Source: Nitrospira defluvii (GTDB taxonomy: Bacteria; Nitrospirota; Nitrospiria; Nitrospirales; Nitrospiraceae). From it: a stretch of 64,000 bases of DNA. Made by a program: the position numbers and the translations under genes. Location: contig FP929003.1 in the NCBI GenBank assembly GCA_000196815.1, positions 2,999,501 through 3,063,500 of the forward strand, read 5' to 3'. Below are positions 16,022 to 24,520 of the stretch, piece by piece (position 1 is the first letter of the stretch; each line of letters opens with the position of its first letter). The notes under the pieces were generated by a model. The model searched no databases. It worked only from the letters and a program-made list of their open reading frames with translations, and was not told the DNA's origin.

Positions 16022-17791
16022 CTACAGGTAGTGACCGGTGTTGACCGTTTCGATCTGACGCGCCTCTGCAGGCCCGCCGCTGATTGTCCGGAGGTGGACA
16101 ATCTTCTCGCCTTTCTTGCCGGCGACCTTTGCCCAATCGTCCGGATTCGTGGTGTTGGGCAAATCTTCGTGCTCTTTGAACTCTTCACGGATCGCACGGA
16201 TGAGATCCTCGGCCCGCAGACCGGTTCCTTCTTGCGCAATCGCCCGCTTCACCGCGAATTTTTTGGCGCGCGACACGATACCTTCGATCAACGCTCCGCT
16301 GGCGAAATCCTTGAAGTACAGCACTTCCTTTTCGCCGTTCGCATAGGTCACTTCAATGAATTTGTTTTCGTCCGTCGTTGCATACATGGCATCGACGGTC
16401 ATGTTCATGAGGGAATCGACCAGCGCGCGGGCATCCCCACCATGCCGCGTCAGATCCTCCTCGGCAAACGGCAAATCGGTCGAGACATACTTGGAGAAGA
16501 TATCCCGCGCCGCCGTGGCGTCCGGACGACCGACCTTCACCTTCACATCGAGGCGACCCGCGCGGAGCACGGCCGGATCGATCAAGTCCTGCCGGTTGCT
16601 CGCGCCGATGACGATGACATTGGTCAGACGCTCTACACCGTCGATCTCCGAGAGGAACTGCGGCACGATGGTCGATTCGATGTCCGAGGAGATACCGGTT
16701 CCTCGGGTGCGGAACAGTGCATCCATCTCGTCGAAAAACACAATCACGGGATGACCGTCGTCAGCGCGTTCCTTGGCTTTTTTGAACACTTCTCGCACCT
16801 GCCGCTCCGACTCGCCGACATACTTATTCAGTAGTTCAGGCCCCTTCACGTGCAGGAAGTAGCTGCGCAGCTGTTTGTCTTTGAGATGCCCCAGTTTTTT
16901 GGCGATCGAGCTGGCCACGGCCTTGGCAATCAATGTTTTGCCGCAGCCCGGCGGGCCATAGAGCAACACACCCTTCGGGGCGCTGAGTTTGTAGTTCGCA
17001 AAAATGTGCGGATACAGGAAGGGTAACTCCACCGCATCACGGACCTGCTCGATTTCCTTCTGGAGCCCGCCGATATGTTCGTAGTCCACATCGGGGACTT
17101 CTTCGAGCACCAGTTCCTCGGCTTCCGATTTCGGCAGCTTTTCGATGACGCAGCCGGACCGCGGATCGTATAACAGATGATCGCCGACACTAAGACGCTC
17201 GCTGAGCAATGGCTCGCCGAGTTCCGCGACTTTTTCTTCATCGAAGTGCAGCGTCACCAGCGCCCGATTGCCCTCCAGCACATCCTTCAAACGGACGACT
17301 TCGCCCTGCACATCGAATCCACGCACTTCGATGACATTGAGGGCTTCGTTGAGAATGACCTCCTGCCCTTTGCGGAGCGATTTCGCTTTGATGGAGGGAT
17401 GAAGACTGACCTTCATCTTACGGCCTGATACGTAGACATTTCCCGTACCATCGGTGTCGAGGCTGGAGAAAATCCCGTAGGTCGAGGGCGGAGCCGTCAA
17501 CTTCTCGACTTCGGCCCGCAACGTTTCGATTTGAGATTTGGCTTCCTGAAGAGTGGCGACGAGCTTCTCGTTCTGCTTCGTCGTTTGTTCGAGCTGATAG
17601 CGTGACTGATAGAGCCGCCGAATCTCCTCCTCCATGGACTGGATTTGGATGCGAAGTTTTTCTACCTCGCGGGCCTGTTCATCGTTCTTATGTGTCACGA
17701 CTCCATCTCCGTCAGAAAGTGACTTGGTCAGGCGCTTGACGGAATCACGGAAGGACCGGAGTCGGCCTGAACTCCCTTTTGATTCGGCCAT
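16022..17791 (-). CDS. arc: Proteasomal AAA ATPase ARC/Mpa
   Basis: Hexameric unfoldase that recruits tagged proteins and threads them into the 20S proteasome. It is 589 aa: an N-terminal coiled coil (about 45-100), which in Mpa binds Pup; two OB-fold segments (about 105-230); and an AAA domain with Walker A GPPGCGKTL, Walker B IVFFDEMDAL and the arginine-finger region DPAVLRAGRLDVK. The C-terminus ends GHYL, with the penultimate Tyr that inserts into alpha-ring pockets. It is the first gene of the proteasome operon, behind a strong-looking promoter at 17852-17880. Confidence 0.96.
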   Translation of the reverse strand: MAESKGSSGRLRSFRDSVKRLTKSLSDGDGVVTHKNDEQAREVEKLRIQIQSMEEEIRRLYQSRYQLEQTTKQNEKLVATLQEAKSQIETLRAEVEKLTAPPSTYGIFSSLDTDGTGNVYVSGRKMKVSLHPSIKAKSLRKGQEVILNEALNVIEVRGFDVQGEVVRLKDVLEGNRALVTLHFDEEKVAELGEPLLSERLSVGDHLLYDPRSGCVIEKLPKSEAEELVLEEVPDVDYEHIGGLQKEIEQVRDAVELPFLYPHIFANYKLSAPKGVLLYGPPGCGKTLIAKAVASSIAKKLGHLKDKQLRSYFLHVKGPELLNKYVGESERQVREVFKKAKERADDGHPVIVFFDEMDALFRTRGTGISSDIESTIVPQFLSEIDGVERLTNVIVIGASNRQDLIDPAVLRAGRLDVKVKVGRPDATAARDIFSKYVSTDLPFAEEDLTRHGGDARALVDSLMNMTVDAMYATTDENKFIEVTYANGEKEVLYFKDFASGALIEGIVSRAKKFAVKRAIAQEGTGLRAEDLIRAIREEFKEHEDLPNTTNPDDWAKVAGKKGEKIVHLRTISGGPAEARQIETVNTGHYL

Positions 17792-17851
17792 CGCCCCACT
17801 CGTTGGATCGATTACAATCCATGTCAGTGACGGTCATCAACACTGTTTCGG

Positions 17852-17880
17852 ATTCTATCACCCGCCTATGGGGTGGTCAA
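17852..17880 (-). promoter_or_regulatory. Sigma70-type promoter for the proteasome operon
   Basis: On the minus strand, TTGACC (17880-17875) and TAGAAT (17857-17852) are separated by exactly 17 bases. Transcription would start near 17845, about 54 bases before the ARC ATG, and could run through dop, prcB, prcA, pafA and the M23 gene. Confidence 0.6.
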
Positions 17881-17945
17881 CAGCAGCAGGAGCCGATGCA
17901 GCGTGAAGATGTCGATGTGTGAGCCTGCCTCTGCGGCAATCCTCT

Positions 17946-18572
17946 TCATGATTCGCGTTCGATCGCCGCAAGGAATTTCTCGGTCTCGGCTTCGACATTC
18001 GACGCGCTCAGGATCGAAGACAACACAGCCACACCGAATGCTCCCGCCTGCAGCATCTCACGGGTGCGCGAGGTCGTCATCCCTCCGATGGCAAAAATTG
18101 GAATCGTAACCGCGCGCGCGGCCTGCTCGAGGACCTGGAGACCGAGCGGCGCCCCATACTCCCGCTTCGACGGCGTGTCGTAAATCGGACCCAACACCAC
18201 AAAATCCGCGCCGTGCCGCTCTGCCGCTACGGCACCCTGAATGGAGTGAACGGACAGCCCCAACAACTGTGAAGGCCTCAACAGCGTTCGCACCACCGGG
18301 GCCGGCAAACTGCTCTCGCGCAAATGCACCCCCCGGCACCCCAATCCCACAGCCAGATCCACACGGTCATTGATAAACAGCTGCATGTCCGGCAACTCGC
18401 GCTGCAAGTCGAGCGACAAAGAGAGCAGCGCCCGGATCGGAAGATCACGTTCACGCAGTTGCACCGCGCGCACGCCGGCATTCACCGCCCGCCCGACGAC
18501 CGACACCAGTGGACGGCCGGCGGTCTGATGACGATCAGTCACTAAATACAGACGGAAATCGACGGAGGGCAT
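17946..18572 (-). CDS. thiE: Thiamine-phosphate synthase ThiE
   Basis: Joins HMP pyrophosphate and the thiazole phosphate to give thiamine monophosphate. It is 208 aa, the usual length, with a TIM-barrel pattern: LYLVTDRH at the start, VQLRERDL with the phosphate-contacting residues, LFINDRVDLA, GVHLRE, and the glycine-rich phosphate loops VLGPIYDTPSK and FAIGGM. It is the last gene of thiS-thiG-thiE; the product is phosphorylated by the ThiL encoded at 1545-2594. The gap from thiG is 129 bases. Confidence 0.95.
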   Translation of the reverse strand: MPSVDFRLYLVTDRHQTAGRPLVSVVGRAVNAGVRAVQLRERDLPIRALLSLSLDLQRELPDMQLFINDRVDLAVGLGCRGVHLRESSLPAPVVRTLLRPSQLLGLSVHSIQGAVAAERHGADFVVLGPIYDTPSKREYGAPLGLQVLEQAARAVTIPIFAIGGMTTSRTREMLQAGAFGVAVLSSILSASNVEAETEKFLAAIERES

Positions 18573-18701
18573 GCGAGAAATATTCTGGATGCTGAATGAA
18601 GCCAGTCGAATGCGAGCTTTCGAAAGATCGGAGCCGGTTCACCACTCACACACGCACTCAGTCCGGGTCGCCGACAACGAGCAATGACGGTTCTCTGGCT
18701 A

Positions 18702-19481
18702 TTAGAGCATGCCGTCGATCGGGCTACTGGCTGTCGCATAGAGCTTGCGCGGAATACGCCCGGCCTTGTAGGCCAGTCGTCCGGCCCAGACACCATACTT
18801 CATGGCCTCGGCCATCGCGATGGGGTCTTGCGCGCCGGCAATAGCGGTATTCATCAGCACCGCATCCGCTCCGTACTCCATCGCCAGCGCAGCATCGGAT
18901 GCCGTTCCGACTCCGGCGTCCACGATGATGGGTACCTTGACCGTTTCCATGATGATCTTGAGATTGTATGGATTACGGATCCCGAGCCCCGAGCCGATCG
19001 GAGCAGCCAGAGGCATCACCGCGGGACAGCCGATATCCACCAGCTTCTTGGCAACGATCGGGTCATCGTTCGTATAGGGCAGGACGATGAAGCCTTCTTT
19101 TATGAGGATCTTGGCCGCCTCAATCAATCCCGCCGTGTCCGGGAAAAGAGTCTTTTCATCACCCAGGACTTCCAGCTTGACCAGATCGGACACGCCGGCC
19201 GCGCGAGCCAACCGGGCATACCGGACGGCATCTTCTACCGTATAACAACCGGCCGTGTTCGGCAGAATGATGTATTTTTTCGGATCGAGATAATCCAGGA
19301 GATTTTCCTTGGACCGATCCGTGATGTTCACGCGACGAACCGCCACCGTCACCACGTCCGCACCGGACGCGTCGATAGCCTTCTTGGTCTCGACAAAGTC
19401 TTTATACTTACCGGTCCCCACCCAGAGACGAGACTTAAATTCCCGGCCGGCAATCACTAAGCGATCGTTGATCGTATCCAT
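18702..19481 (-). CDS. thiG: Thiazole synthase ThiG
   Basis: Builds the thiazole phosphate of thiamine from deoxyxylulose phosphate, dehydroglycine and sulfur carried as ThiS thiocarboxylate. It is 259 aa, full length. Visible are the N-terminal [10 protein letters not shown], the Schiff-base Lys region [15 protein letters not shown], and the phosphate-binding loops [13 protein letters not shown] and [12 protein letters not shown]. It starts 8 bases after thiS, so the sulfur carrier and its acceptor enzyme are co-translated. No thiF, thiO or thiH is visible in the window, so sulfur activation and the glycine-derived part must be encoded elsewhere. Confidence 0.96.
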   Translation of the reverse strand: MDTINDRLVIAGREFKSRLWVGTGKYKDFVETKKAIDASGADVVTVAVRRVNITDRSKENLLDYLDPKKYIILPNTAGCYTVEDAVRYARLARAAGVSDLVKLEVLGDEKTLFPDTAGLIEAAKILIKEGFIVLPYTNDDPIVAKKLVDIGCPAVMPLAAPIGSGLGIRNPYNLKIIMETVKVPIIVDAGVGTASDAALAMEYGADAVLMNTAIAGAQDPIAMAEAMKYGVWAGRLAYKAGRIPRKLYATASSPIDGML

Positions 19482-19489
19482 AAATGTGG

Positions 19490-19696
19490 TTACCTCGCTC
19501 CGCCACCAATAAAGCTCAATATCTCCACCCGATCCCCCTCGCGGAGTCCGCGGGTATCAAAATCCTTGCGATCCAGAATCTCCAAATTCAATTCGACGGC
19601 GACGCGATCGGCGCGGATCTCCAACTCGTGCAACAGCGCTGCAACCGTCTGACCATCGCCGATTCCGCGAGATTCACCATTCACATGAATGATCAC
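19490..19696 (-). CDS. thiS: Sulfur carrier protein ThiS with C-terminal extension
   Basis: Ubiquitin-fold sulfur carrier for thiazole synthesis. I chose GTG 19696 (68 aa, beginning MIIHVNGES) because AGGTG lies just upstream and beta strand 1 starts there; a TTG at 19708 is the alternative. Family features are the short beta-grasp fold and the C-terminal diglycine. Here the chain ends FIGGGAR: two residues follow the glycines, whereas in E. coli and B. subtilis ThiS the glycines are terminal and are adenylated. Either the AR is removed by a protease, as for some other carrier proteins, or the activating enzyme is unusual. Confidence 0.9.
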   Translation of the reverse strand: MIIHVNGESRGIGDGQTVAALLHELEIRADRVAVELNLEILDRKDFDTRGLREGDRVEILSFIGGGAR

Positions 19697-19719
19697 GGCA
19701 CACCTCAATTATTCAGATC

Positions 19720-19749
19720 ATCCTATGAAACGGGAAAACCGGTTGTCAA
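19720..19749 (-). promoter_or_regulatory. Candidate promoter for thiSGE
   Basis: On the minus strand, TTGACA (19749-19744) and TAGGAT (19725-19720) are 18 bases apart. The start would be near 19713, leaving a leader of only ~17 bases before the thiS GTG. That leader is too short to hold a TPP riboswitch, and no such motif is seen. Confidence 0.5.
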
Positions 19750-19824
19750 CCAAGCCCGGTTAGGCCTTGCCGTTTGGGATTCGATACTCGCACAATGCAG
19801 ATAAAGACCGCCGGGCACACGACT

Positions 19825-20316
19825 ATGGACGACCGCACTCATCAACTTGCGCAGATCTTTCGTGCGATGGCCAACCTGCTGGCAAGCCAACGTGCCAATC
19901 CTTATCGCGTCCGCGCGTATCGGAAAGCGGCTGATTCGATCCTGACGGTGACGGGAGACCTGGCCGATCTAGCCGTGCGCCATCAGCTTCAGGAGATCCC
20001 TGGAATCGGGCGGGACTTGGCAGTGAAGATTGAAGAGTTTCTGGCGACAGGAACGATTCGCGCTTATGAAGAACTCAAGACACCGTTGCCGGAGGAAGTG
20101 GCCGGCTGGGCTTCGTTGCCGGGCCTCTCCGATGCCCTGGTGAGTTACTTATATTTCCGGCTGAACATCCGCACATTGTCCGATCTGGAAAGCCTGGTTG
20201 CGTCCCATCTCTTACGAACGCAACCAGGCTTTTCCGGGTCGGAAGACACACTGCTCGCCGCCATCCGCGAACGGATCGGAACCGTGCCGACTACGCCGCC
20301 GGCCGCAGCTCCTTAA
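19825..20316 (+). CDS. Stand-alone PolX-type helix-hairpin-helix protein
   Basis: Protein of 163 aa resembling the N-terminal 8-kDa domain of family X DNA polymerases. It has the IFRAMANLLASQRANPYRVR helix pair, AYRKAADSI and the hairpin LQEIPGIGRDLAVKIEEFL, a DNA-binding HhH, but no polymerase or PHP domain follows. A second HhH-like stretch is around LPGLSDALVSYLYFRL. I placed the start at ATG 19825, where the domain begins; ATG 19795 is an alternative. The 3' end overlaps the end of the convergent ctpA gene by 26 bases. A DNA-binding or repair accessory role is inferred only. Confidence 0.75.
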   Translation: MDDRTHQLAQIFRAMANLLASQRANPYRVRAYRKAADSILTVTGDLADLAVRHQLQEIPGIGRDLAVKIEEFLATGTIRAYEELKTPLPEEVAGWASLPGLSDALVSYLYFRLNIRTLSDLESLVASHLLRTQPGFSGSEDTLLAAIRERIGTVPTTPPAAAP

Positions 20317-21640
20317 AGATCTTCCAGGTCTTCAAGAGCTCAACGGCCTTTTGAAGCTGCACGTCATCATCCAGCGAAATATCCCCGGCTCCATCCCCAC
20401 CCGACACGGCGCCATTCTTATGCGCAGGCTCCTCACCCGGCTTGGCCGAAGGCGATGGATCCTTTCCAACTGCGGGCGCTTTTGCCGTCTTCGGGTCAGA
20501 CTCTTTTCCGTCTTTCTCGCCGGCCTTTGCGACGGTCTGCGTTTGCAGTTTGACCACAATGTCCGGTGTGATGCCGGTGGACTGAATCGAGCGCCCCTTC
20601 GGCGTGTAGTACTTGGCCGTCGTGAGCCGGAGTCCCGACCCGTCACCCAGCGGCAGAATCGTCTGGACGGATCCCTTGCCGAACGACGTGGTCCCGACAA
20701 TGACGGCCCGTCCCCAATCCTGCAACGCACCGGCCACAATCTCCGAGGCGCTGGCCGAACCTTCGTTCACCAGGATGATCATCGGCGAATCTTCCAGCGT
20801 CTCCTTCGTCTTGGAGAACCACTCATCCTTCTTCCCCTCACGACCTTTGGTATAGACGATCAGCTTCCCGTTCCCCACAAACTGTTCGGACACATCGACC
20901 GCCGCCGTCAACAGGCCACCGGGATTGTTCCGCAAGTCGAGAATCGTCCCCTGAACCTTCTGCTCCTTAAACTGCTTGAGCGCCCGGCTGAGGTCCCGTC
21001 CCGTGGCTTCCTGGAACTGCGTCAAGCGTACATACCCGATCGTATTGTCGAGCACTTTGAACTTCACGCTTTCGATCTTGATGGTGTCCCGCACCAATGA
21101 AAACGCCAGCGGGTCCGCCGTGCCGTCCCGCTGGATCGTGAGATTCACCTTGGTGCCTTTGGGGCCGCGCATTTTCTGCACCGCATCCATCAGCGTCAAA
21201 TCCTTCGTAGGCTCGTCGTTCACCTTCGTAATGAAATCACCGGCCTTGATCCCGGCTCGATGCGCAGGCGTGCCTTCGATCGGGGAAATGACGGCGAGGC
21301 GATTCTCCTTCACCCCGATCTGAATCCCGACCCCGCCGAATTCGCCTTTCGTTTCGACCTGCATTTCTTTGTACATCTCGGGTGTCATATAGGCCGAGTG
21401 CGGATCCAACGTGGAGAGCATCCCGCGAATCGCACCCTGTACGAGGTCTTTCACCTTTGTATCGTCGACGTAGTGCTTCTGCACCTGCGTCAAGACCTCG
21501 GAGAAGGTCCGCAGCTCTTCGTAGGTCTCGGACGCGTGGCCGGTCCGCTCCAATCCCTTTTCCAGCACAATGCCGATACCCAGGGCTACCGTCACCATCA
21601 GCAAAAGATATAACCATCGTCGGCTTCGCCGCTGTTCCAT
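20291..21640 (-). CDS. ctpA: S41 C-terminal processing peptidase CtpA
   Basis: Periplasmic or membrane-anchored serine protease of 449 aa. An N-terminal membrane segment (WLYLLLMVTVALGIGIVLEK) follows a basic start. A PDZ domain (about 90-170) includes GGVGIQIG and the segment around GTPAHRAGIKAGD. The catalytic Ser lies in NEGSASASEIV and the Lys in TSFGKGSVQ, the Ser/Lys dyad of this family. The C-terminal ~110 residues are Lys/Pro/Ala/Gly-rich and low in complexity. ATG 21640 was chosen for its GGAAGGAAA ribosome binding site. It is last in ftsE-ftsX-envC-ctpA, an arrangement common in Gram-negative bacteria, where Ctp proteases tune cell-wall hydrolases. Confidence 0.94.
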   Translation of the reverse strand: MEQRRSRRWLYLLLMVTVALGIGIVLEKGLERTGHASETYEELRTFSEVLTQVQKHYVDDTKVKDLVQGAIRGMLSTLDPHSAYMTPEMYKEMQVETKGEFGGVGIQIGVKENRLAVISPIEGTPAHRAGIKAGDFITKVNDEPTKDLTLMDAVQKMRGPKGTKVNLTIQRDGTADPLAFSLVRDTIKIESVKFKVLDNTIGYVRLTQFQEATGRDLSRALKQFKEQKVQGTILDLRNNPGGLLTAAVDVSEQFVGNGKLIVYTKGREGKKDEWFSKTKETLEDSPMIILVNEGSASASEIVAGALQDWGRAVIVGTTSFGKGSVQTILPLGDGSGLRLTTAKYYTPKGRSIQSTGITPDIVVKLQTQTVAKAGEKDGKESDPKTAKAPAVGKDPSPSAKPGEEPAHKNGAVSGGDGAGDISLDDDVQLQKAVELLKTWKIFKELRPAA

Positions 21641-21666
21641 AACGTAGGTTTCCTTCCTTCCGATGC

Positions 21667-22857
21667 CTATCGCTTCGACAGCCACACGAGAGGATCCACT
21701 GGTTCCGCCCCCTCGCGCAACTCAAAATAGAGCGTATTCTCACCTGTCATGCCCGTGTCGCCCGTTTCACCAATCGCGTCTCCGGCTTCGATCCGGGCCC
21801 CGACTGACGTCAATATTTTCGACGCATGGGCATACAACGAAAAGACTCCGTTCGCATGATCCATGATTATAACGAGTCCGTAGCCTTTCAACCAGTCCGC
21901 ATAGACAACCTGGCCGGCCAGTACCGACCGTATATTACTCCCTTCCGCGGCGCGAATCTCAATTCCTTTCCGCTGGATGTAGGTATTGAAGGTCGGATGC
22001 TTCTGCCGTCCGAAGTAGGACACCACTTGCCCTTCGGTCGGCCAGAGAAGCGTCCCACGTAACGCGCGGAGGCCTCCTGTCGCGGAGGGTGGACGCGCCG
22101 CCAGCGCCGCCCGACGTCTGGTTTCCAGTTCCTTCAGCAAGCTGTCGACCCGGCCGGCAGACCGCTCCAGTTCTTCGACGGCCCGGTCATGCGATTCCTT
22201 TTCTTGAGTGATTTTAGCGAGATACACCCGTTTCTGTTTTTTTAACCCTTGGATCTGAGCCAGCTTTTCCTCGGTGCTGACCTTGTAGGCCAGGATGCCC
22301 TGGCGCGCCTCTTCCCGACTCCGCTCGACCTCGGCAATCCGCTCGGCATCTTTCCGGTAGGTTTCCATGATCTCATACTCCCGCTGCGTCACAGCCGAGA
22401 GATATCGGAACCGCCGCTGAAAGTCTCCGGATGAACTGGCCGCCAACAACGTTTTCAGGTGCCAAAACCGTCCCTCGACGTATTGAACCCGCAAGCGGGC
22501 GGCGATGGCATCCTGCCGTTCATCGATGCGTTCCGACAGGCGGCTCAACTGCACGCTCATCTGTTCGATTTCCACATCCTTTTTCTTAAGCTTCTTGACG
22601 ACGTCTTGATGGTCCTGCCGGTGGCGCACCAGGCGTTCGTCTAAAGACTGCAATCCCTGCAGAACCGACTCCCGTTTCTTTTCCGCCTCATCCGCCTTTT
22701 TGCGCTTCTCGACAATGGTGCCGCGCAGCTTTTCCAGCGTTTTCTTTTCCTGCTCGATCTTATCCGCGTAGGAGTCCTTGCGCTCCGCCCAGGTTGGAAC
22801 CGTCCACAAGACCAGGTGAACCGCCGCCACAACACATCCCCATCCTGCCCACTTCAT
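21667..22857 (-). CDS. envC: EnvC-type murein hydrolase activator
   Basis: Periplasmic activator of amidases that split the septum, controlled by FtsEX. It is 396 aa: signal peptide ending near PTWA (about residue 24), a long coiled coil (about 28-250) interrupted by the conserved RLRVQYVEGRFWHLKTLL segment, and a C-terminal LytM domain. Zinc ligands of active LytM are replaced: RKGIEI instead of HxGxD, and LYFELRE where HxH is expected. This is the normal state for EnvC, which activates rather than cuts. The ATG overlaps the ftsX stop by four bases, consistent with translational coupling and a joint complex. Confidence 0.93.
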   Translation of the reverse strand: MKWAGWGCVVAAVHLVLWTVPTWAERKDSYADKIEQEKKTLEKLRGTIVEKRKKADEAEKKRESVLQGLQSLDERLVRHRQDHQDVVKKLKKKDVEIEQMSVQLSRLSERIDERQDAIAARLRVQYVEGRFWHLKTLLAASSSGDFQRRFRYLSAVTQREYEIMETYRKDAERIAEVERSREEARQGILAYKVSTEEKLAQIQGLKKQKRVYLAKITQEKESHDRAVEELERSAGRVDSLLKELETRRRAALAARPPSATGGLRALRGTLLWPTEGQVVSYFGRQKHPTFNTYIQRKGIEIRAAEGSNIRSVLAGQVVYADWLKGYGLVIIMDHANGVFSLYAHASKILTSVGARIEAGDAIGETGDTGMTGENTLYFELREGAEPVDPLVWLSKR

Positions 22858-23759
22858 GCCCGCCCCTCTCCGAACCGGAGCAACGAGAGAAAACTACCGG
22901 CACAACCGAGAAAGAGCCCCACACAGACAAGCACCACACACATTTGGAAGGGGAAAAATGTCAGCAGCGCATCCACGCCCAGAAACCGGCTGGCAGACCG
23001 GATTTCATGGCGAAACAACTCAAACCCGGCTTTGAGGATCGCCAGCGAGAGAGTACTGCCGAGGAACCCGAGCGCCGCACCTTCAAGCAAATAGGGCACG
23101 CGGATAAAGGTCGCACTCGCCCCGATCAACCCCAGAATTTCAATTTCCTCCCGGCGTGAATACAGCGCCAGGCGGATCGTGTTCGCGATGATCGTGACCG
23201 ACGCCGCCGATAAAATGAGGCCGACGATGATGGCAGCCACCTCGATATACCGGACAATGCCGGCCAAGGCCTCGACCCATTCCTGATTGTATTGCACCTG
23301 CGCCACGCCGGGGATCGACTGAGTGCGATGAGCCCACCGCCGCATCGCATCCGACGAACGGGACTCCACCGCAAGCGTCACGACAAATGAGGCCGGCAGC
23401 GGGTTCTGCCCAAGCCCCTGCAGCAGATGGGACTCCGCCGGGAACTGATTCTGAAAGTCCGCCAGTGCCTGCTCTTTGGACACAAAGGTCACCGACCCGA
23501 CGGCACGATCGGCTTTCAGTTGGAGGTCGATTTCACTTCTCGTCTGCTCCGTCAGGTCATCCTGCAGGTACACCATAACCTGGATATCCTGCTCCAGCGA
23601 GGAAGCCAGCGTCTTCAAATTGACGTAGAGCAGCAGAAACACCCCGACACAAGCGAACGTGAACGCCGTGGTGGCCACCGCCACGACCGTGGTCGTTCGA
23701 TTGGTCAGCACGTTGGCGACTGCTTCCCGCAGCAGATACACTAAACGCCTCACGGGCAC
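22854..23759 (-). CDS. ftsX: Cell-division ABC transporter permease FtsX
   Basis: Inner-membrane subunit of FtsEX, 301 aa. It has one membrane helix near the N-terminus (about 25-45), a periplasmic domain (about 50-170) that would contact EnvC, and three more helices (about 175-200, 222-245 and 270-292) with the cytoplasmic YSRREEIEILGLIGAS coupling segment that docks on FtsE. GTG 23759 overlaps the ftsE end by 10 bases; GTG 23753 would overlap by four and is equally plausible. FtsEX uses ATP to switch the hydrolase activator, not to move a substrate. Confidence 0.95.
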   Translation of the reverse strand: MPVRRLVYLLREAVANVLTNRTTTVVAVATTAFTFACVGVFLLLYVNLKTLASSLEQDIQVMVYLQDDLTEQTRSEIDLQLKADRAVGSVTFVSKEQALADFQNQFPAESHLLQGLGQNPLPASFVVTLAVESRSSDAMRRWAHRTQSIPGVAQVQYNQEWVEALAGIVRYIEVAAIIVGLILSAASVTIIANTIRLALYSRREEIEILGLIGASATFIRVPYLLEGAALGFLGSTLSLAILKAGFELFRHEIRSASRFLGVDALLTFFPFQMCVVLVCVGLFLGCAGSFLSLLRFGEGRA

Positions 23760-24418
23760 ACCTGTTCCCGCGAGACGACTTTGCCCTGGTCCAATATGAT
23801 CACGCGCCGATTGACCTGCGCCAGGACATTGGGATCGTGCGTTGCCACGATGATCGTCGTACCCCGGGCGTTAATCGACTTGAACAGTTCGATGATTTCG
23901 CTGGTCAGCTCCGGATCCAGATTTCCCGTCGGTTCATCGGCCAGCAGCATGATCGGCCCATTGACGATCGCGCGAGCGATGCAAATCCGTTGCTGCTCGC
24001 CGGTAGAGAGGCCGGGGGGAAAGAGATCCTTCTTGTGGTCCAGCCCGACCGACCGTAATGCGTCCGTCACTTTCCGCCTGATTTCGACCGTCGAAGCCCC
24101 CTGTACCAACAGGGGCAACGACACATTGTCGAACACCGTTTTCTTGGGGAGCAGTCGGAAATCCTGCAGCACCACACCGATCTTTCGACGCAGTACGGGA
24201 ATTTCAGACGGTCGCAGTTTGGACAAGCTGCGGCCCTGCACCAGGATCTGTCCCTCCTCAGGGCGCTCTGCGCCGATCAGCAATTTCAACAAGGTCGATT
24301 TTCCGGCACCGCTTGCTCCCATCAAGAGCACGAACTCGCCCTTCTCGATTTCAAGGGTCACATCGGCCAGCGCCAAACGACGGTCGTAATATTTGGAGAC
24401 GTGAAAAAGTTGAATCAT
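23750..24418 (-). CDS. ftsE: Cell-division ATP-binding protein FtsE
   Basis: ABC ATPase of 222 aa that powers FtsX. It begins MIQLFHVSKYYD at 24418, the family's normal start; the upstream in-frame extension looks non-coding. Motifs are Walker A GASGAGKST, Q loop, signature LSTGEQQR, Walker B IMLLADEPTGNLD and the switch His in VATHD. It is the first gene of the ftsE-ftsX-envC-ctpA unit. No strong promoter or ribosome binding site was recognised in the 102 bases upstream. Confidence 0.96.
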   Translation of the reverse strand: MIQLFHVSKYYDRRLALADVTLEIEKGEFVLLMGASGAGKSTLLKLLIGAERPEEGQILVQGRSLSKLRPSEIPVLRRKIGVVLQDFRLLPKKTVFDNVSLPLLVQGASTVEIRRKVTDALRSVGLDHKKDLFPPGLSTGEQQRICIARAIVNGPIMLLADEPTGNLDPELTSEIIELFKSINARGTTIIVATHDPNVLAQVNRRVIILDQGKVVSREQVCP

Positions 24419-24520
24419 GGATGGTGACAAGAGCAGCCGCCGGACCGGAGTGACCTCTCGGGCCCCCGCCGCCCGGCATGACACACAGTGACTGGATGAA
24501 TCAGAAGCGCGATTCCCATC

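Noticed and set aside
17866-17949. 27-residue frame overlapping the thiE stop (ATGA)
   Set aside because: Too short, Leu-rich end without function, and it runs through the spacer before the proteasome promoter.
19697-19760. TPP riboswitch upstream of thiS
   Set aside because: The predicted leader is only ~17 bases and none of the conserved THI-box sequences is present.
21667-22857. Active M23 endopeptidase
   Set aside because: The zinc-binding residues of the LytM domain are replaced, so it is an EnvC-type activator.
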